A stretch of 64,000 nt of DNA from Ktedonobacter racemifer DSM 44963 (GCF_000178855.1 NZ_ADVG01000003.1:744001-808000), one strand, 5' to 3'; counted from the first letter of the stretch, positions 24,693 to 34,115 are shown. Numbers and translations: made by a program. The notes: generated by a model from the letters alone, not told the origin.

Positions 24693-26210
24693 CTACTCGC
24701 TGAAGCCGTTGATCAGCATGTCGCCCCAGGCCTGGCGCTGGAGTCCGGCGGGATCGTGCTCGACGCGACTCTCGCGGTCGAAGATCATGGTCGCGCGCTC
24801 CTTGGGATTATAGGCGGGCCAGTTGGGGTCGGGGGCGCCTGTGCGAGCGAAGGCGAGCCAGGCCTCGCTCATAGCGTCGGCAATACCCTGGCGTTCGGGG
24901 CCGCCACCACCGGTAAAGCCTACGGCATAGGCGAGGTTATCGAAAACGAAGGGAATCTCCAGGGCGTGCGTCGACTTCAGGCGCCCATTCAGGATCGACG
25001 TCTCCCAGGTGAAGAGGTACATATAGACTGGGGCCGCGCCCTGGGCGTATTTGCGCTCGGCCAGGGTGATCGAGTTGATGCGCATCATGCGGTCGCTGCC
25101 GATGGCCGTGTAGAGGTCTGCGGGACTGCCCTGGGGTTGCGCACCTCGGTAGGCCGCGATCAGTTCATCCGTTTTGGCCCCCGCGAATTGGCTCACGCGA
25201 GCGCTTAGGCCCGCCTCGTCGAGCGTCGCCAGCTCGGTATCGGCCAGCGTAAAGAGGGTGATCTCGTCCTTGTTCGTGCCTATCAGCAGCGGCAAATTGG
25301 CGGAGATGGCGGGGGCGACGGGATCAAAGGGCTGCTGTGGAATGACCCTGCCATCCATGACTGGTCCCCAGCCTGCCAGCGCGTTCGGGTTAATCCTGGC
25401 GTTGGCCTCAAAGAGCCGCTCAATGGGGATATCGCGCAGGCGCTCAACATCGCCGGGAGCGATCTCAAGCTCACGCAGGAGCTTCTCGGCGCGATGAGTC
25501 GCCTTCGCACGTGGACTCACACGCAGGGCGGGACCACTCTGGATGATGGCGCGATGGAAGAGGCCTTGCACGGCAGGCATGGCCATGAGGATGCTGACCT
25601 TGGCTCCGCCGCCCGATTCACCAAAGATCGTCACATTGCCAGGATCGCCACCGAAGGCCGCGATATTGTCGCGCACCCACTCCAGGGCCGCCACGAGGTC
25701 GAGCATACCGACATTGCCGGAGGCTGCATACTCCTCACCCGCCAGCTCGCCCAGGTAGCAGTAACCCAGCGGGCCAAGGCGATGGTTGACCGTCACGATC
25801 ACGGCATTGCCCCGGCGTGCCAGGCTGGTCCCTTCGTAGAATCCTGCCGAGCCCGAGCCCATGGTAAAGCCACCACCATGGCACCAGAACATTACTGGTC
25901 GTTTGCCACCATCATTGAGCGCGGGGGTCCACACGTTCAAATAGAGGCAGTCCTCGCTTAGAGGCTCTGGCTCCGCGCCGCCACTCAATGAGAGCATCAC
26001 TCCCAGGCCGCCCTCTGGCTGGGGGCTGCTAGCGCCATAGCGCAAGGCATCGCGCACACCGCTCCAGGGTTCGGGCTTCTGTGGAGGGAGAAAGCGTCCA
26101 CGCCCGGCGGTCGAGGCTCCATAAGGAATACCTTTGAAGACATAGATGGAATTCCTCGTGGCGCCTCGGACCTGGCCCGAGGCAGTTGCAACAATCGGGT
26201 CCATCATCAT
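24693..26210 (-). CDS. Type B carboxylesterase (para-nitrobenzyl-esterase-like)
   Basis: A 505-residue alpha/beta hydrolase. CHGGGF (about residues 110-115) forms the oxyanion hole and GESGGG holds the nucleophile S199; EDCLYLNVWTP is the family signature near residue 86; TNKDEITLF carries the acidic residue and KSTHALEIPFVF the catalytic histidine. No signal peptide, so probably cytoplasmic. It hydrolyses carboxylic esters of unknown identity. The start is one of three clustered ATGs (26204-26210). Confidence 0.93.
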   Translation of the reverse strand: MMMDPIVATASGQVRGATRNSIYVFKGIPYGASTAGRGRFLPPQKPEPWSGVRDALRYGASSPQPEGGLGVMLSLSGGAEPEPLSEDCLYLNVWTPALNDGGKRPVMFWCHGGGFTMGSGSAGFYEGTSLARRGNAVIVTVNHRLGPLGYCYLGELAGEEYAASGNVGMLDLVAALEWVRDNIAAFGGDPGNVTIFGESGGGAKVSILMAMPAVQGLFHRAIIQSGPALRVSPRAKATHRAEKLLRELEIAPGDVERLRDIPIERLFEANARINPNALAGWGPVMDGRVIPQQPFDPVAPAISANLPLLIGTNKDEITLFTLADTELATLDEAGLSARVSQFAGAKTDELIAAYRGAQPQGSPADLYTAIGSDRMMRINSITLAERKYAQGAAPVYMYLFTWETSILNGRLKSTHALEIPFVFDNLAYAVGFTGGGGPERQGIADAMSEAWLAFARTGAPDPNWPAYNPKERATMIFDRESRVEHDPAGLQRQAWGDMLINGFSE

Positions 26211-26265
26211 GATTCATAGTCCTTTCTATGGTCTTACCCCAATGTAACGGTCGGCACATGGTGTC

Positions 26266-26365
26266 GTAGGGTCCATGCCAGCATGGACTCGCCCAGCCCG
26301 CAGGCCGATACCCGAGCGCGGAGGAAGTTCGCTTCGCTCGGAGTCCAGGCAAGTCTGGACCCTAC
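26266..26365. repeat. 100-bp inverted-repeat element with GTAGGGTCCA ends
   Basis: Left end GTAGGGTCCATGCCAGC and right end (reverse complement) GTAGGGTCCAGACTTGC frame a GC-rich middle that folds (GAGCGCGG, CGCTTCGCTC). It sits between the hexosaminidase and esterase genes. Related shorter pieces occur at 5210-5232 and 8266-8292. Confidence 0.6.
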
Positions 26366-26386
26366 AATTTGTCGACAATTCTCCTC

Positions 26387-28240
26387 TTAGCGATACTCTT
26401 CGGTGAGCATCTTCTCCAGGGGCGCGATGCTGTCGGCCAGGCCACCTTCGCGGTTACGGGCCAGCCAGACCTGGCGGAAGTCGCCGAGAAGGCTCTGGAC
26501 ATCCTTGCGCGCGCTCTCTAACAGGTCGGCGTTCGTGGGATCATGCGCTAGCTGTACACGCAGGCTGGCATGGTGCATCAAGCGGCACACCAGTTCGTAC
26601 TCCTGCACAATCAGCGCGGCGTCAGAGCTTTGCAGACGGATGCTCACAAGCTCACGCTCAATCTCCAGAAGTTGCTCGTCGGCCTGGATAAAGGTCTGGA
26701 TAGGGAAGAGGGGATTGTCTTTCAGCTCCGCGAGCGAGCGGCGCATAGCCCAGAAATGGGGGGTGCTATTCGAGATTCGCTCAAAGAGCTGGTAGAGATT
26801 GCCCAGGCGCGCTACAAGCTGGCCCATCTCTCCCTGCTCATCTTGAAAGGCATAGCGGCCCGTCAGGGCTGGGATATCGCTCTCACTGTTGCTCGCCAGG
26901 CACCAGGAGTAGGCTGCGCCCGCCGCGTAGCCGGGATAGCTTATGGGCAAGGGCTGCCAGTGTCCGTTATCGCCCCAATCGGTGTTTAGGTAGCCGATGG
27001 CACCATAGGTTTGGGCCGCCTCCGCCGCGTTACGCAGGTTCGCCAGGGCGTTATCGACGCGCCCCGCCAGCGTGTTCCAGGAGGAGGTGCCTGGGCAGAC
27101 ATAGAAGGACATTCCAGCCGCCGCCAGGCGCTCGCTGCGCTCGGCGAAGGGATGACTATCCTCATAGCCCCATTCGAGAGCGATCATATCACGCGGCAAC
27201 TCTTTAAAGAGCTCAGGATAATCATTTAGAATATCGCTCCAGAACTGAGTGATCCGTCCCTGGCGTTGCGCAATATCGCGCACCTTGAGCACATACTCCA
27301 GGTAGACCTGTCCCAGGCCGCGCTCCTGGCAGGCCTCCTGGCTCTGGCCTTGTCCTACATCAAAGGTCTCATCGCAACCGATGTTGACCATGCGGCTCGA
27401 AAAGTGCGGGAGCAGTTCCTTGAGGAGATCCTCCACCAGGGCCAGGCTACCGGGCTGAACAGGGGCAAGGCTGAAGGGTCCCTCCATGGTTCCCCAGGGA
27501 ACCGGGAAGTTCCCACTTGTCTCGGCCAGGGGCGCATAGGTTGGATGAATCAGCCAGCGATGCATATGCCCAAAGGTGTTCTGGTTGGGCACCAGCTCTA
27601 CAAAGCGCTCGCGGCAATAGGCATCCAGCTCCAGAATCTCTTCACCTGTCATAGGCGAGGACTTGCCCCATACCTCCTGGTGCGCTCGATAGGCGAAGGT
27701 ATGCTCAGTATAGAGTTGAAACTGATTGATCTTCCACGAGGCCAGGAGATCGATGAGCTGGAACAACGTCTCCATGGTCGGCACTTTATCGCGGCTGATA
27801 TCAAGCATCACGCCACGTGCAGCCACATCGGGCCAATCGAGGATCGCCAGGCAGGGCAGAGCACGCCCGCGCTGCTGGAGCAATTGGATCAGCGTACAGA
27901 CAGCGTAGAAGAGGCCTACAGGCGTCCGCGCCGTAAGCGTGATGGCCTTAGATGTCACCTGGAGCTGGTAGCCCTGCTCGTGGCCCTCCTGCTGTGGATC
28001 AAGGACGAGCTGTATGCCAAATTCATCACTCGCCAGGCCTGCTCCAGAGGCACGGATCTCAGCCGTTACAGCCGCCTGGTCGGACAGGGCGTGCTGCAAG
28101 CGTTGCGCGATGGGGAAGATAACCCCGGCCTCGCTGGCGTGCAAAACAATAGAGGTGCGGGCCGGGAGGATGCAAAGATCCTCGTCTCGGCGCACTGAGC
28201 GCGGCGCGGGCAGGAAATTAAGGTCTTTGAGGTTGTTCAT
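26387..28240 (-). CDS. Beta-N-acetylhexosaminidase (glycoside hydrolase family 20)
   Basis: A 617-residue glycosidase that removes terminal N-acetylglucosamine or N-acetylgalactosamine with substrate-assisted catalysis. Residues ~25-130 form the GH20b domain, then a TIM barrel begins at RGVMLDISRDKVPT; VNIGCDETFD (D290, E291) is the catalytic Asp-Glu pair. No signal peptide is apparent, so it would act inside the cell on imported sugars. Together with the deacetylase at 21610 it hints at chitin or wall-sugar use, although the genes are not co-transcribed. Confidence 0.9.
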   Translation of the reverse strand: MNNLKDLNFLPAPRSVRRDEDLCILPARTSIVLHASEAGVIFPIAQRLQHALSDQAAVTAEIRASGAGLASDEFGIQLVLDPQQEGHEQGYQLQVTSKAITLTARTPVGLFYAVCTLIQLLQQRGRALPCLAILDWPDVAARGVMLDISRDKVPTMETLFQLIDLLASWKINQFQLYTEHTFAYRAHQEVWGKSSPMTGEEILELDAYCRERFVELVPNQNTFGHMHRWLIHPTYAPLAETSGNFPVPWGTMEGPFSLAPVQPGSLALVEDLLKELLPHFSSRMVNIGCDETFDVGQGQSQEACQERGLGQVYLEYVLKVRDIAQRQGRITQFWSDILNDYPELFKELPRDMIALEWGYEDSHPFAERSERLAAAGMSFYVCPGTSSWNTLAGRVDNALANLRNAAEAAQTYGAIGYLNTDWGDNGHWQPLPISYPGYAAGAAYSWCLASNSESDIPALTGRYAFQDEQGEMGQLVARLGNLYQLFERISNSTPHFWAMRRSLAELKDNPLFPIQTFIQADEQLLEIERELVSIRLQSSDAALIVQEYELVCRLMHHASLRVQLAHDPTNADLLESARKDVQSLLGDFRQVWLARNREGGLADSIAPLEKMLTEEYR

Positions 28241-28392
28241 AGAGAGCGGATTTCCCTTCCATGCAAATAATCATGCGTGTATATCTACGTGTATATCTAT
28301 CAATTAAAAACACCCACCGCTGACTTTGTCAATTGGAAGGGTTAAAAATATTTTAGAGTACATTGACTAATATGGATATTTCATGGTAATCT

Positions 28393-28995
28393 ATGGGCAT
28401 GAAGCTAAGTCAGTATGCCAAAAAAGCTGGAGTCACCTATAAAACCGCCTGGCGGTGGTATAAAGCCGGGACCCTCGATGCCTACCAAACGCCCACAGGG
28501 ACGGTGATCGTGCGCGATCCGGTGGCGGAGAAGCCAGAGACGGGGCGCATCGCCTTGTATGCGCGAGTGTCCTCTGCTGATCGAAAAAGCGATCTCGAGC
28601 ACCAGGTGCAACGCCTGCGCGACTACGCGGCGGCCCGTGGCTACCCAGTGGCCAAAGACGTCGTCGAAATTGCATCGGGCCTCAACGACAACCGCCCGAA
28701 ATTCCTCAAGCTGCTGGCCGACCCAAGTATTGGCACCCTTCTTGTCGAACACCGCGATCGTGGCACCCGTTTTGGGTGGAGGTATCTCACAACGCTGCTC
28801 CAAGCCCAGGGACGCCGCATCGAAGCCATCTTTCCCCATGAGACGCAGGACGATCTCGTTGATGACGTTGTCAGCCTCATTACCAGTATGGCGGCCCGGA
28901 TGTACGGCAGGCGCGGCTCTCGGCACAGAGCCGAACGAATCAAGCAGTGCGTGGAATCTCTCATGAAAGAGGAGCGGACCGAGGAGTGCGTTTGA
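28393..28995 (+). CDS. IS607-family serine recombinase (TnpA)
   Basis: A 200-residue transposase. Residues ~3-40 are a MerR-like helix-turn-helix (KLSQYAKKAGVTYKTAWRWYKAG), followed by a resolvase domain with the nucleophile serine in ALYARVSS (S60), and the conserved DRGTRFGWRYL segment. N-terminal DNA binding before the catalytic domain is the IS607 arrangement. ATG 28393 or 28399 may be the true start. TnpB begins 36 bp after its stop codon. Confidence 0.92.
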   Translation: MGMKLSQYAKKAGVTYKTAWRWYKAGTLDAYQTPTGTVIVRDPVAEKPETGRIALYARVSSADRKSDLEHQVQRLRDYAAARGYPVAKDVVEIASGLNDNRPKFLKLLADPSIGTLLVEHRDRGTRFGWRYLTTLLQAQGRRIEAIFPHETQDDLVDDVVSLITSMAARMYGRRGSRHRAERIKQCVESLMKEERTEECV

Positions 28996-29030
28996 TGAGG
29001 CGTTCTTAAGAGGCAGGCGGGACCGGATCG

Positions 29031-30450
29031 ATGCTGATTACACGCGGCTATCGCACGCAATTAGATCTCAATCACCAACAAATCACCCTCTGCAAACAGC
29101 ATGCAGGCGCAGCGCGCTGGTCCTGGAATTGGGGGCTCAGACGCAAGCAAGAGGTCTATCAACAGGAGAAACGCTGGATCAGTGCGATGGAACTGCACCG
29201 GGAACTCAACGCGCTCAAGCAAACCGAGATTCCCTGGATGTACGAGGTGTCAAAAGCCGCGCCGCAGGAGGCGTTACGCGATCTGGATCAAGCCTACAGG
29301 AACTTTTTCCGCCGCTGTGGCCTCAAGAAAGAAGGCAAGTGGAGGGGCAAGCCGGGGTTCCCCAAGCCGAAGACCAAACGGAAAGGAGTGGGCAGTTTCC
29401 GGCTGACAGGCAGCATTCATATTTACGAGCAAGCCATTGAACTGCCGCGCTTCGGACGGCTGCGCCTGCACGAGTGTGGCTATTTGCCTACCGGCGGCGT
29501 CGCTGTGCTCTCGGCCACAGTCAGTGAAAAGGCAGGGCGCTGGTTTGTCTCGGTGCAGGTGAGTGAGCAGGTGCCCGATCCCCCACAGGCAGCTGGTCCG
29601 CCGATCGGCGTGGATACCGGAATCAAAACCCTGGCTCAATGCTCCGATGGGCGTGCCATTGCCAACCCCAAAGCCCTCACATCCGAACTCAAGCGGATCA
29701 AGCGGCTGCATCGCTGGCTCTCCCGGAAACAGAAAGGGAGCAAGAACCGCGCCAAAGCCCGTCAAAAAGTAGCGCGCAAGTATGCCCGCGTTGCTTATGT
29801 GCGCGAGGATGCCCTCCACAAAGGCACGAGCCAGCTCACCCGCGCCCAACTTCCTCCAGAAGAACGTGAAATCCGCAAAGCTGAGATTGCTGCTACGTTG
29901 CCAGAGCCGAAAGCCAAGGTGAAGCCAAAGCGTGGCAAGCGATCGAAGAAGGAGCCGCCCCCAGAGCCCCTGCCGAAAAACACTGCGAACAAGGTCAAGG
30001 CCAAGCAGGTGAAAGAACTGCTGCGCCAGGCTCGTATCTTGGATGCCCAGAGGCGTCCTGCCGTGGTCGTGCTTGAAGATCTCAATGTGGCAGGGATGCG
30101 CACAGAACCACAAGCTGGCTCTGGCAATCAGCGATGTCGGATTAGGCGAGTTCAAGCGGCAAATGGGCTACAAAACGTTCTGGCAAGGAGAAAACCTGCT
30201 GTGGGCAGATCGCTGGTTTGCTTCCACCAAACTGTGCTCTGGCTGCAACCATATCAAAGAAGAGATAGACCTTTCAGAGCGCATCTATGTCTGCGAGCAT
30301 CCGGCCTGTGGGCTGGTGATCGATCGTGACCTCAATGCCGCGCTGAACCTGGCAGCGCTGGCGATCTTGTATCTGAGCGGCCAGCCAGGTCCCTACCGGG
30401 AGTTCCTCGGGAAGGGTGAAACGCCTGTCGGAGAGGGCAGCTCTGGCTGA
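29031..30450 (+). pseudogene. TnpB RNA-guided nuclease, frameshifted
   Basis: TnpB endonuclease of the IS607 element, the family ancestral to Cas12. RuvC-I GVDTG (D195) and RuvC-II VLEDLN (E349) lie in the first frame; the frame is then lost near 30,100-30,110, and NHKLALAISDVGLGEFKRQMGYK, the zinc finger CSGC...C....C and RuvC-III DRDLNAALNL continue in the +1 frame to 30450. One extra base explains the break. Residues ~262-335 are a Lys/Pro-rich insertion (KPKRGKRSKKEPPPEP) between RuvC-I and RuvC-II, absent from the other two TnpB proteins here. As sequenced the product is inactive. Confidence 0.88.
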
Positions 30451-30500
30451 TCCGTCGTGAGATGGTTCAGTGAAACTGCCCTCGGTGAAGCAGGAACCGA
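30330..30500 (+). ncRNA. Candidate omega-RNA region of the IS607 TnpB
   Basis: TnpB guide RNAs normally span the 3' end of tnpB and the element's right end. Here that region ends with GAAGCAGGAA (30487-30496), identical to the sequence behind the TnpB gene at 54820. Position is inferred. Confidence 0.4.
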
Positions 30501-30554
30501 TCCGGGTGAATGTGGCTTGTCCATATTTGTCCAAGTGTCGGAGAACGGTTCGTT

Positions 30555-31493
30555 TCAAGACAACGAGGGGGAAGAAGCGAAGAAACGTGTGCCACCCTGT
30601 TGGCGAAAGAGGGCTGGTGTCAGGCCAGTGCGCTGGCGGAAGAGCGTGGTAAAGTAGCGGACGTCGGGGTAGCCGCAGGCCTGAGCGATCTCTTTGATCG
30701 GCATGCGAGCCTGCCGGTCCAGGAGAAGCTGCGCCGCCATCTCCAGCCGCAACCTGGTGAGATAGTCCATAATCGAGTCGCCTGTGACCTTGCGAAAGAG
30801 GCGCGCAGCGTGGCGTTCGCTGAGATGCACCTGGGCCGCCAGGTCGCGCATGGTAATCGGGCGGGCATAGTTATCATGCAGGTAACGCTTGATTGTCTGC
30901 GTCACGGCCTCCTCTGGAGTGCGAACCGGAGTGGGAAGCGGCTCACACAAGTCACTCGTATCCACGACGGAGCGCGCAGTATCCAACAGTAGCTTGATGA
31001 CCAGGCCTTCAACAACCTGGAGATAGCCCGGCTCACGACGCGTGCCCTCCTCAGTCAAGAGTTCGAGCGTGCGCAGCATCGCCGTGGTACGCGCGCTAAC
31101 CACTGATGGCGAGGCAAGGTAGGCCCGGAGGAGCGCGTCCACGCCCGAAGCAGGCGCATTGTGTGCATCAGCTCGCTCATAGAGCGTATACGACCAGAAA
31201 TAGATACCCAGCGGGTCTTCCTCGGATGAGATAATCTCATGCCGCACACCGGGTTTCGCGATAAAGACATCACCAGCCTGGACAGCATAGTCCACCCCGG
31301 CGAAGCGGAAGAGGCCCTGGCCCTGGAAGGCATAGCATACCTCAAAGAAGGAATGAGTATGCAGGTAATTCCGCCACCAGCGCGGCCCGATAAAGCCCCA
31401 ACCCACAATCTCACTCTGGAAGCTACCCAGGCATAACGAGAGCGTGAGATGGCTGAGATCGGTAAAGCGTTGGCGCGGCGCGAGACTATCCAG
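30555..31493 (-). CDS. AraC-family transcriptional regulator
   Basis: About 312 residues. The N-terminal cupin-like sensor has HTHSFFEVCYAFQGQGLFRFAG and IAKPGVRHEI; the C-terminal ~100 residues have the two AraC helix-turn-helix units (MRDLAAQVHLSERHAARLFRKV and CGYPDVRYFTTLFRQRTG). The first GTG is at 31406, but family-like sequence (RFTDLSHLTLSLCLGSFQSEIVGWG in two parts) stays open upstream to a CTG at 31491-31493 with GAGGAGG before it, so I extend it there. It lies 25 bp from the PhyH gene on the same strand and may regulate it. Confidence 0.85.
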   Translation of the reverse strand: MDSLAPRQRFTDLSHLTLSLCLGSFQSEIVGWGFIGPRWWRNYLHTHSFFEVCYAFQGQGLFRFAGVDYAVQAGDVFIAKPGVRHEIISSEEDPLGIYFWSYTLYERADAHNAPASGVDALLRAYLASPSVVSARTTAMLRTLELLTEEGTRREPGYLQVVEGLVIKLLLDTARSVVDTSDLCEPLPTPVRTPEEAVTQTIKRYLHDNYARPITMRDLAAQVHLSERHAARLFRKVTGDSIMDYLTRLRLEMAAQLLLDRQARMPIKEIAQACGYPDVRYFTTLFRQRTGLTPALFRQQGGTRFFASSPSLS

Positions 31494-31518
31494 GGCGAAC
31501 CTCCTCTGTTCAAAGAAA

Positions 31519-32274
31519 CTATTGCTGTATAGTCAGCGGATCAATACCCCGCAGGATCATGCCCTGCCCACGTGACTTATGCGTATCGATGGTAGGCGGA
31601 TCGGCGGGATCGCGCATCTGAATCAGGACGGTTGTGCGCGCCTCGCTGCTTACATTCACGCCCGAGCCATGAATGGTCAGGTAGCTAAAGAAGAGCACAT
31701 CGCCAGCCTCGGCGGGACAGGGCTGCGACGCCTCAAGGGGATACTCATCAAACGAGAGGTGCCAGTTCCCCTCTGGACGGTGTGGAACCGGACCCAGTTT
31801 ATGGCTGCCCGGCACCACGCGGACACAGCCCTTCTCCAGCGGCGCGTCATCGAAATGCACAATCGCCGCGATCATGCTATGGTTGGCATGCGGGAAGAAG
31901 GGATGATCCTGGTGCAACGGGAAGGGCGATCCCTTCTCGGGCGGCTTGATAAACATCTTGGTATGGTGCAACTGCACATTCGGGCTGCCAATAACATCAG
32001 CCGCAACGCCCGTAATCCGTTCATCGACGAGCAAGCGACTGAATGAGGCCGCGTAAAACTGCACATCATGACAATGCAGGATTTTTGTATCGGTCGCCAT
32101 GATCGCGTCGCGTGCACTGCCCCAGGTCGCATCGATATTGCGCTGGGCTGCCAGCCGATCCGCCAGTTCATGACACTCCTGGCGATACGCCGCCGCTTCC
32201 TCTCTGGAGAGCAATCCCTTTACCAAAATATAGCCGTTTTCATGGTAGAACGCCAGTTGTTCCTGTGTAAGCAT
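31519..32274 (-). CDS. Phytanoyl-CoA dioxygenase (PhyH) family protein
   Basis: A 251-residue non-heme Fe(II)/2-oxoglutarate-dependent oxygenase. FPLHQDHPFF supplies the H-x-D pair; the distal histidine is in YLTIHGSGVNVSSEARTTV, with the arginine that binds 2-oxoglutarate following. VRVVPGSHKLG is the usual PhyH segment. AAGGAGGATTGGC precedes the ATG at 32274. It is followed closely by the AraC regulator on the same strand; enzyme and regulator likely form one operon that responds to a small molecule or sugar. Confidence 0.9.
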   Translation of the reverse strand: MLTQEQLAFYHENGYILVKGLLSREEAAAYRQECHELADRLAAQRNIDATWGSARDAIMATDTKILHCHDVQFYAASFSRLLVDERITGVAADVIGSPNVQLHHTKMFIKPPEKGSPFPLHQDHPFFPHANHSMIAAIVHFDDAPLEKGCVRVVPGSHKLGPVPHRPEGNWHLSFDEYPLEASQPCPAEAGDVLFFSYLTIHGSGVNVSSEARTTVLIQMRDPADPPTIDTHKSRGQGMILRGIDPLTIQQ

Positions 32275-32442
32275 GCCAATCCTCCTTGCCGCATGGCACT
32301 CATTACAACGATCAAACTATAGCCATAGTCTAACCGCCAGCATGGCTGAGAACAATCAAGCGCAGGGACAACTTTGTTTGTAAAACAGACATAGATATAT
32401 AAAGTATTGCAACCCAGGTTAGTGTTGGCTACAATAGCCTGT

Positions 32443-33420
32443 ATGGCTGCAAAAACACATTTCTCAGAACACACTTTGAAGGATATTCTCTCCCGTTACA
32501 CATTGGGAGAGCTTCTCGCGTTTGAGCCAGTTACCACGGGAACGGTACAGACGAATTACTTTCTTCAGACGACCCAGGGTAGATTTGTTTTCCGCTACTA
32601 TCAGAATCGCTCCCTGGAGTCCGTCTTGTTTGAAAGCGAGCTCATCCGCTACCTGACACGCTGCAATTATCCCTGCCCGGCTGTATTACAAGATAGAAAC
32701 GGGGAACATGCTGGCATCTATAACGAAAAACCGTATGCCATCTTTGAATTTGCCACAGGTCAGCATCTAGATCATCCCAACGAGGCACAGAAGAGGCAGC
32801 TTGTCCAGAAGGTTGCCGAGCTGAACTCTATTACCAGGGGCTATAAACCACTGCATACACCATATAGGTTGAACTATAATGTAGAGTCTTGCTGGGAACT
32901 AGCTCAAGAGGCCACTCAAAGGATCAACACTGCCCAAGCCAGAGAAAAGCTGGCGTGGCTTGAGCACACGCTCGCAGGGCTCCATCTACCGCCATCCCTC
33001 CCCAGGGGAGTCTGTCACTGTGATTTTCATTTCTCCAACCTGCTCTTCACAGACGGGAAGTTTAGCGCTTTAATTGACTTTGATGATGCCAACTACACCT
33101 TTCTTCTCTATGATCTCGCGGCTTTGATCAATCCTTTCCAGGCTTCTTTCGACTGGAACACCTGGCCTCGTTTTCAGGAGGAAGAGAATGTATTTGATTT
33201 TAGCGAGACAAGGACCATCTTACAGGAATACACCAGGCATCGAGCTTTGAGCATGGACGAAAAGTGGCACCTCTTTGATGTGTATAAATTGAGTATCCTC
33301 TTCGACTGTATCTGGTATTTCGAGCGCTGGGAGGGTGAAGACTTTTACGAGCAACGCAAAATCGCCTATCTTGACCGTTTGGGAAGAGACCAGTTTTATG
33401 CCCAAATCTTTGCCGACTGA
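32443..33420 (+). CDS. Homoserine-kinase-II-like phosphotransferase
   Basis: About 325 residues, APH fold. VTTGTVQTNYFLQTTQGRFVFRYY is the nucleotide-binding lobe, GVCHCDFHFSNLL the catalytic loop with the aspartate, and ALIDFDDANY the metal-binding segment. This pattern is that of type II homoserine kinase (ThrB-like) and related choline or ethanolamine kinases; no threonine-pathway gene is near, so the substrate stays open. ATG 32443 is preferred over a TTG 36 nt upstream. TACAAT lies 11 nt before the ATG and could mean a short or leaderless mRNA. Confidence 0.82.
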   Translation: MAAKTHFSEHTLKDILSRYTLGELLAFEPVTTGTVQTNYFLQTTQGRFVFRYYQNRSLESVLFESELIRYLTRCNYPCPAVLQDRNGEHAGIYNEKPYAIFEFATGQHLDHPNEAQKRQLVQKVAELNSITRGYKPLHTPYRLNYNVESCWELAQEATQRINTAQAREKLAWLEHTLAGLHLPPSLPRGVCHCDFHFSNLLFTDGKFSALIDFDDANYTFLLYDLAALINPFQASFDWNTWPRFQEEENVFDFSETRTILQEYTRHRALSMDEKWHLFDVYKLSILFDCIWYFERWEGEDFYEQRKIAYLDRLGRDQFYAQIFAD

Positions 33421-33449
33421 ACGTGGATATGCCAATGACGAAGCCATAG

Positions 33450-33959
33450 CTAGCCCCTATCGAATCGGAAAGCCATCTCACGCTTCACCGTGCGGTAGCC
33501 AAGTTTTTCGTAGAAGTGCAAAGGGCCAGCGGCGAATTCCCAGGACTCAAGCTGGATTTCGGTCGCGTCCCGCGCTCTGGCCCAATCGTGTGCGACCTGC
33601 ATCAGCTCCCTGCCATACCCCAATTTTCGGTGCGCTTCGGCCACAAAGAGGCTCTGCACGTAGCCATAGCGATGAGCCACTCTGAGCGGGTGAGCCTCGT
33701 CCTCGCGCAGATAGACCTCCACAAATCCAGTGATGGCGCCTTCGTGCTCAATCACAAAGATGGCGGCATCCTCACGCTGGATGATACTGTACAAGCCTTT
33801 CTCTAGCTCGCACGTTTGCTGTTCCTGTACGTCTGCATCCTCGGGCATACGCAATTGATCGGGAAGGCCCAGGACATGGTAGAGGTGAAAATCCCAGTAT
33901 AGGGAGCAAAGCTGGGGAATATCCGCTTCCGCCGCGGGGCGTATCGAGAGTGTCTCCAT
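33450..33959 (-). CDS. GNAT-family N-acetyltransferase
   Basis: A 169-residue acetyltransferase. ETLSIRPAAEADIPQLCSLY is a typical GNAT start; VQSLFVAEAHRKLGYGRELMQVAHDWAR is motif A, and GPLHFYEKLGYRTVKREM motif B. The ATG at 33959 has AGAAAGAG upstream; an alternative start lies 27 nt further. Convergent with the kinase gene, 29 bp apart. Substrate unknown. Confidence 0.9.
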   Translation of the reverse strand: METLSIRPAAEADIPQLCSLYWDFHLYHVLGLPDQLRMPEDADVQEQQTCELEKGLYSIIQREDAAIFVIEHEGAITGFVEVYLREDEAHPLRVAHRYGYVQSLFVAEAHRKLGYGRELMQVAHDWARARDATEIQLESWEFAAGPLHFYEKLGYRTVKREMAFRFDRG

Positions 33960-34081
33960 TGTTTTCTCTTTCTGCAGCATATACATTATTCTCTTTTTAG
34001 AGTATAGATATATATAGGGAATTTGTCACCCAGCATAACTAATGTGATGTGCAAGTGAGCGAGAACGAGGTCCAGGTGCTC

Positions 34082-34115
34082 TGCCCCTGGCGGGGTTTGG
34101 AGTGTCCCCAATTTT
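34082..34115. repeat. GC-rich repeat related to 815-862
   Basis: CCCCTGGCGGGGTTTGGAGT followed by GTCCCCAATTTTTTCCC. It has the same order of G- and C-blocks and the GTGTCCCC end as the repeat at 815-862 on the opposite strand, and a T-run that could make it a terminator. Confidence 0.4.

Larger units (their letters stand above)
28340..30535 (+). mobile_element. IS607-type element (serine recombinase plus TnpB)
   Basis: Ends are approximate. A similar motif occurs inverted near both ends: ACTAATATGGATA (from 28366) and, on the opposite strand, ACAAATATGGACA (complement of ~30518-30530). Between them lie the serine recombinase and a frameshifted tnpB, in the usual IS607 order. The right part has GAAGCAGGAA at 30487-30496, also found after the TnpB gene at 54820. 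Confidence 0.7.

Noticed and set aside
27266..28198. Plus-strand frame of 310 codons
   Set aside because: Antisense to the GH20 hexosaminidase; a GC-bias shadow without recognisable domains.
29274..30155. Minus-strand frame of 293 codons
   Set aside because: Shadow of the IS607 tnpB.
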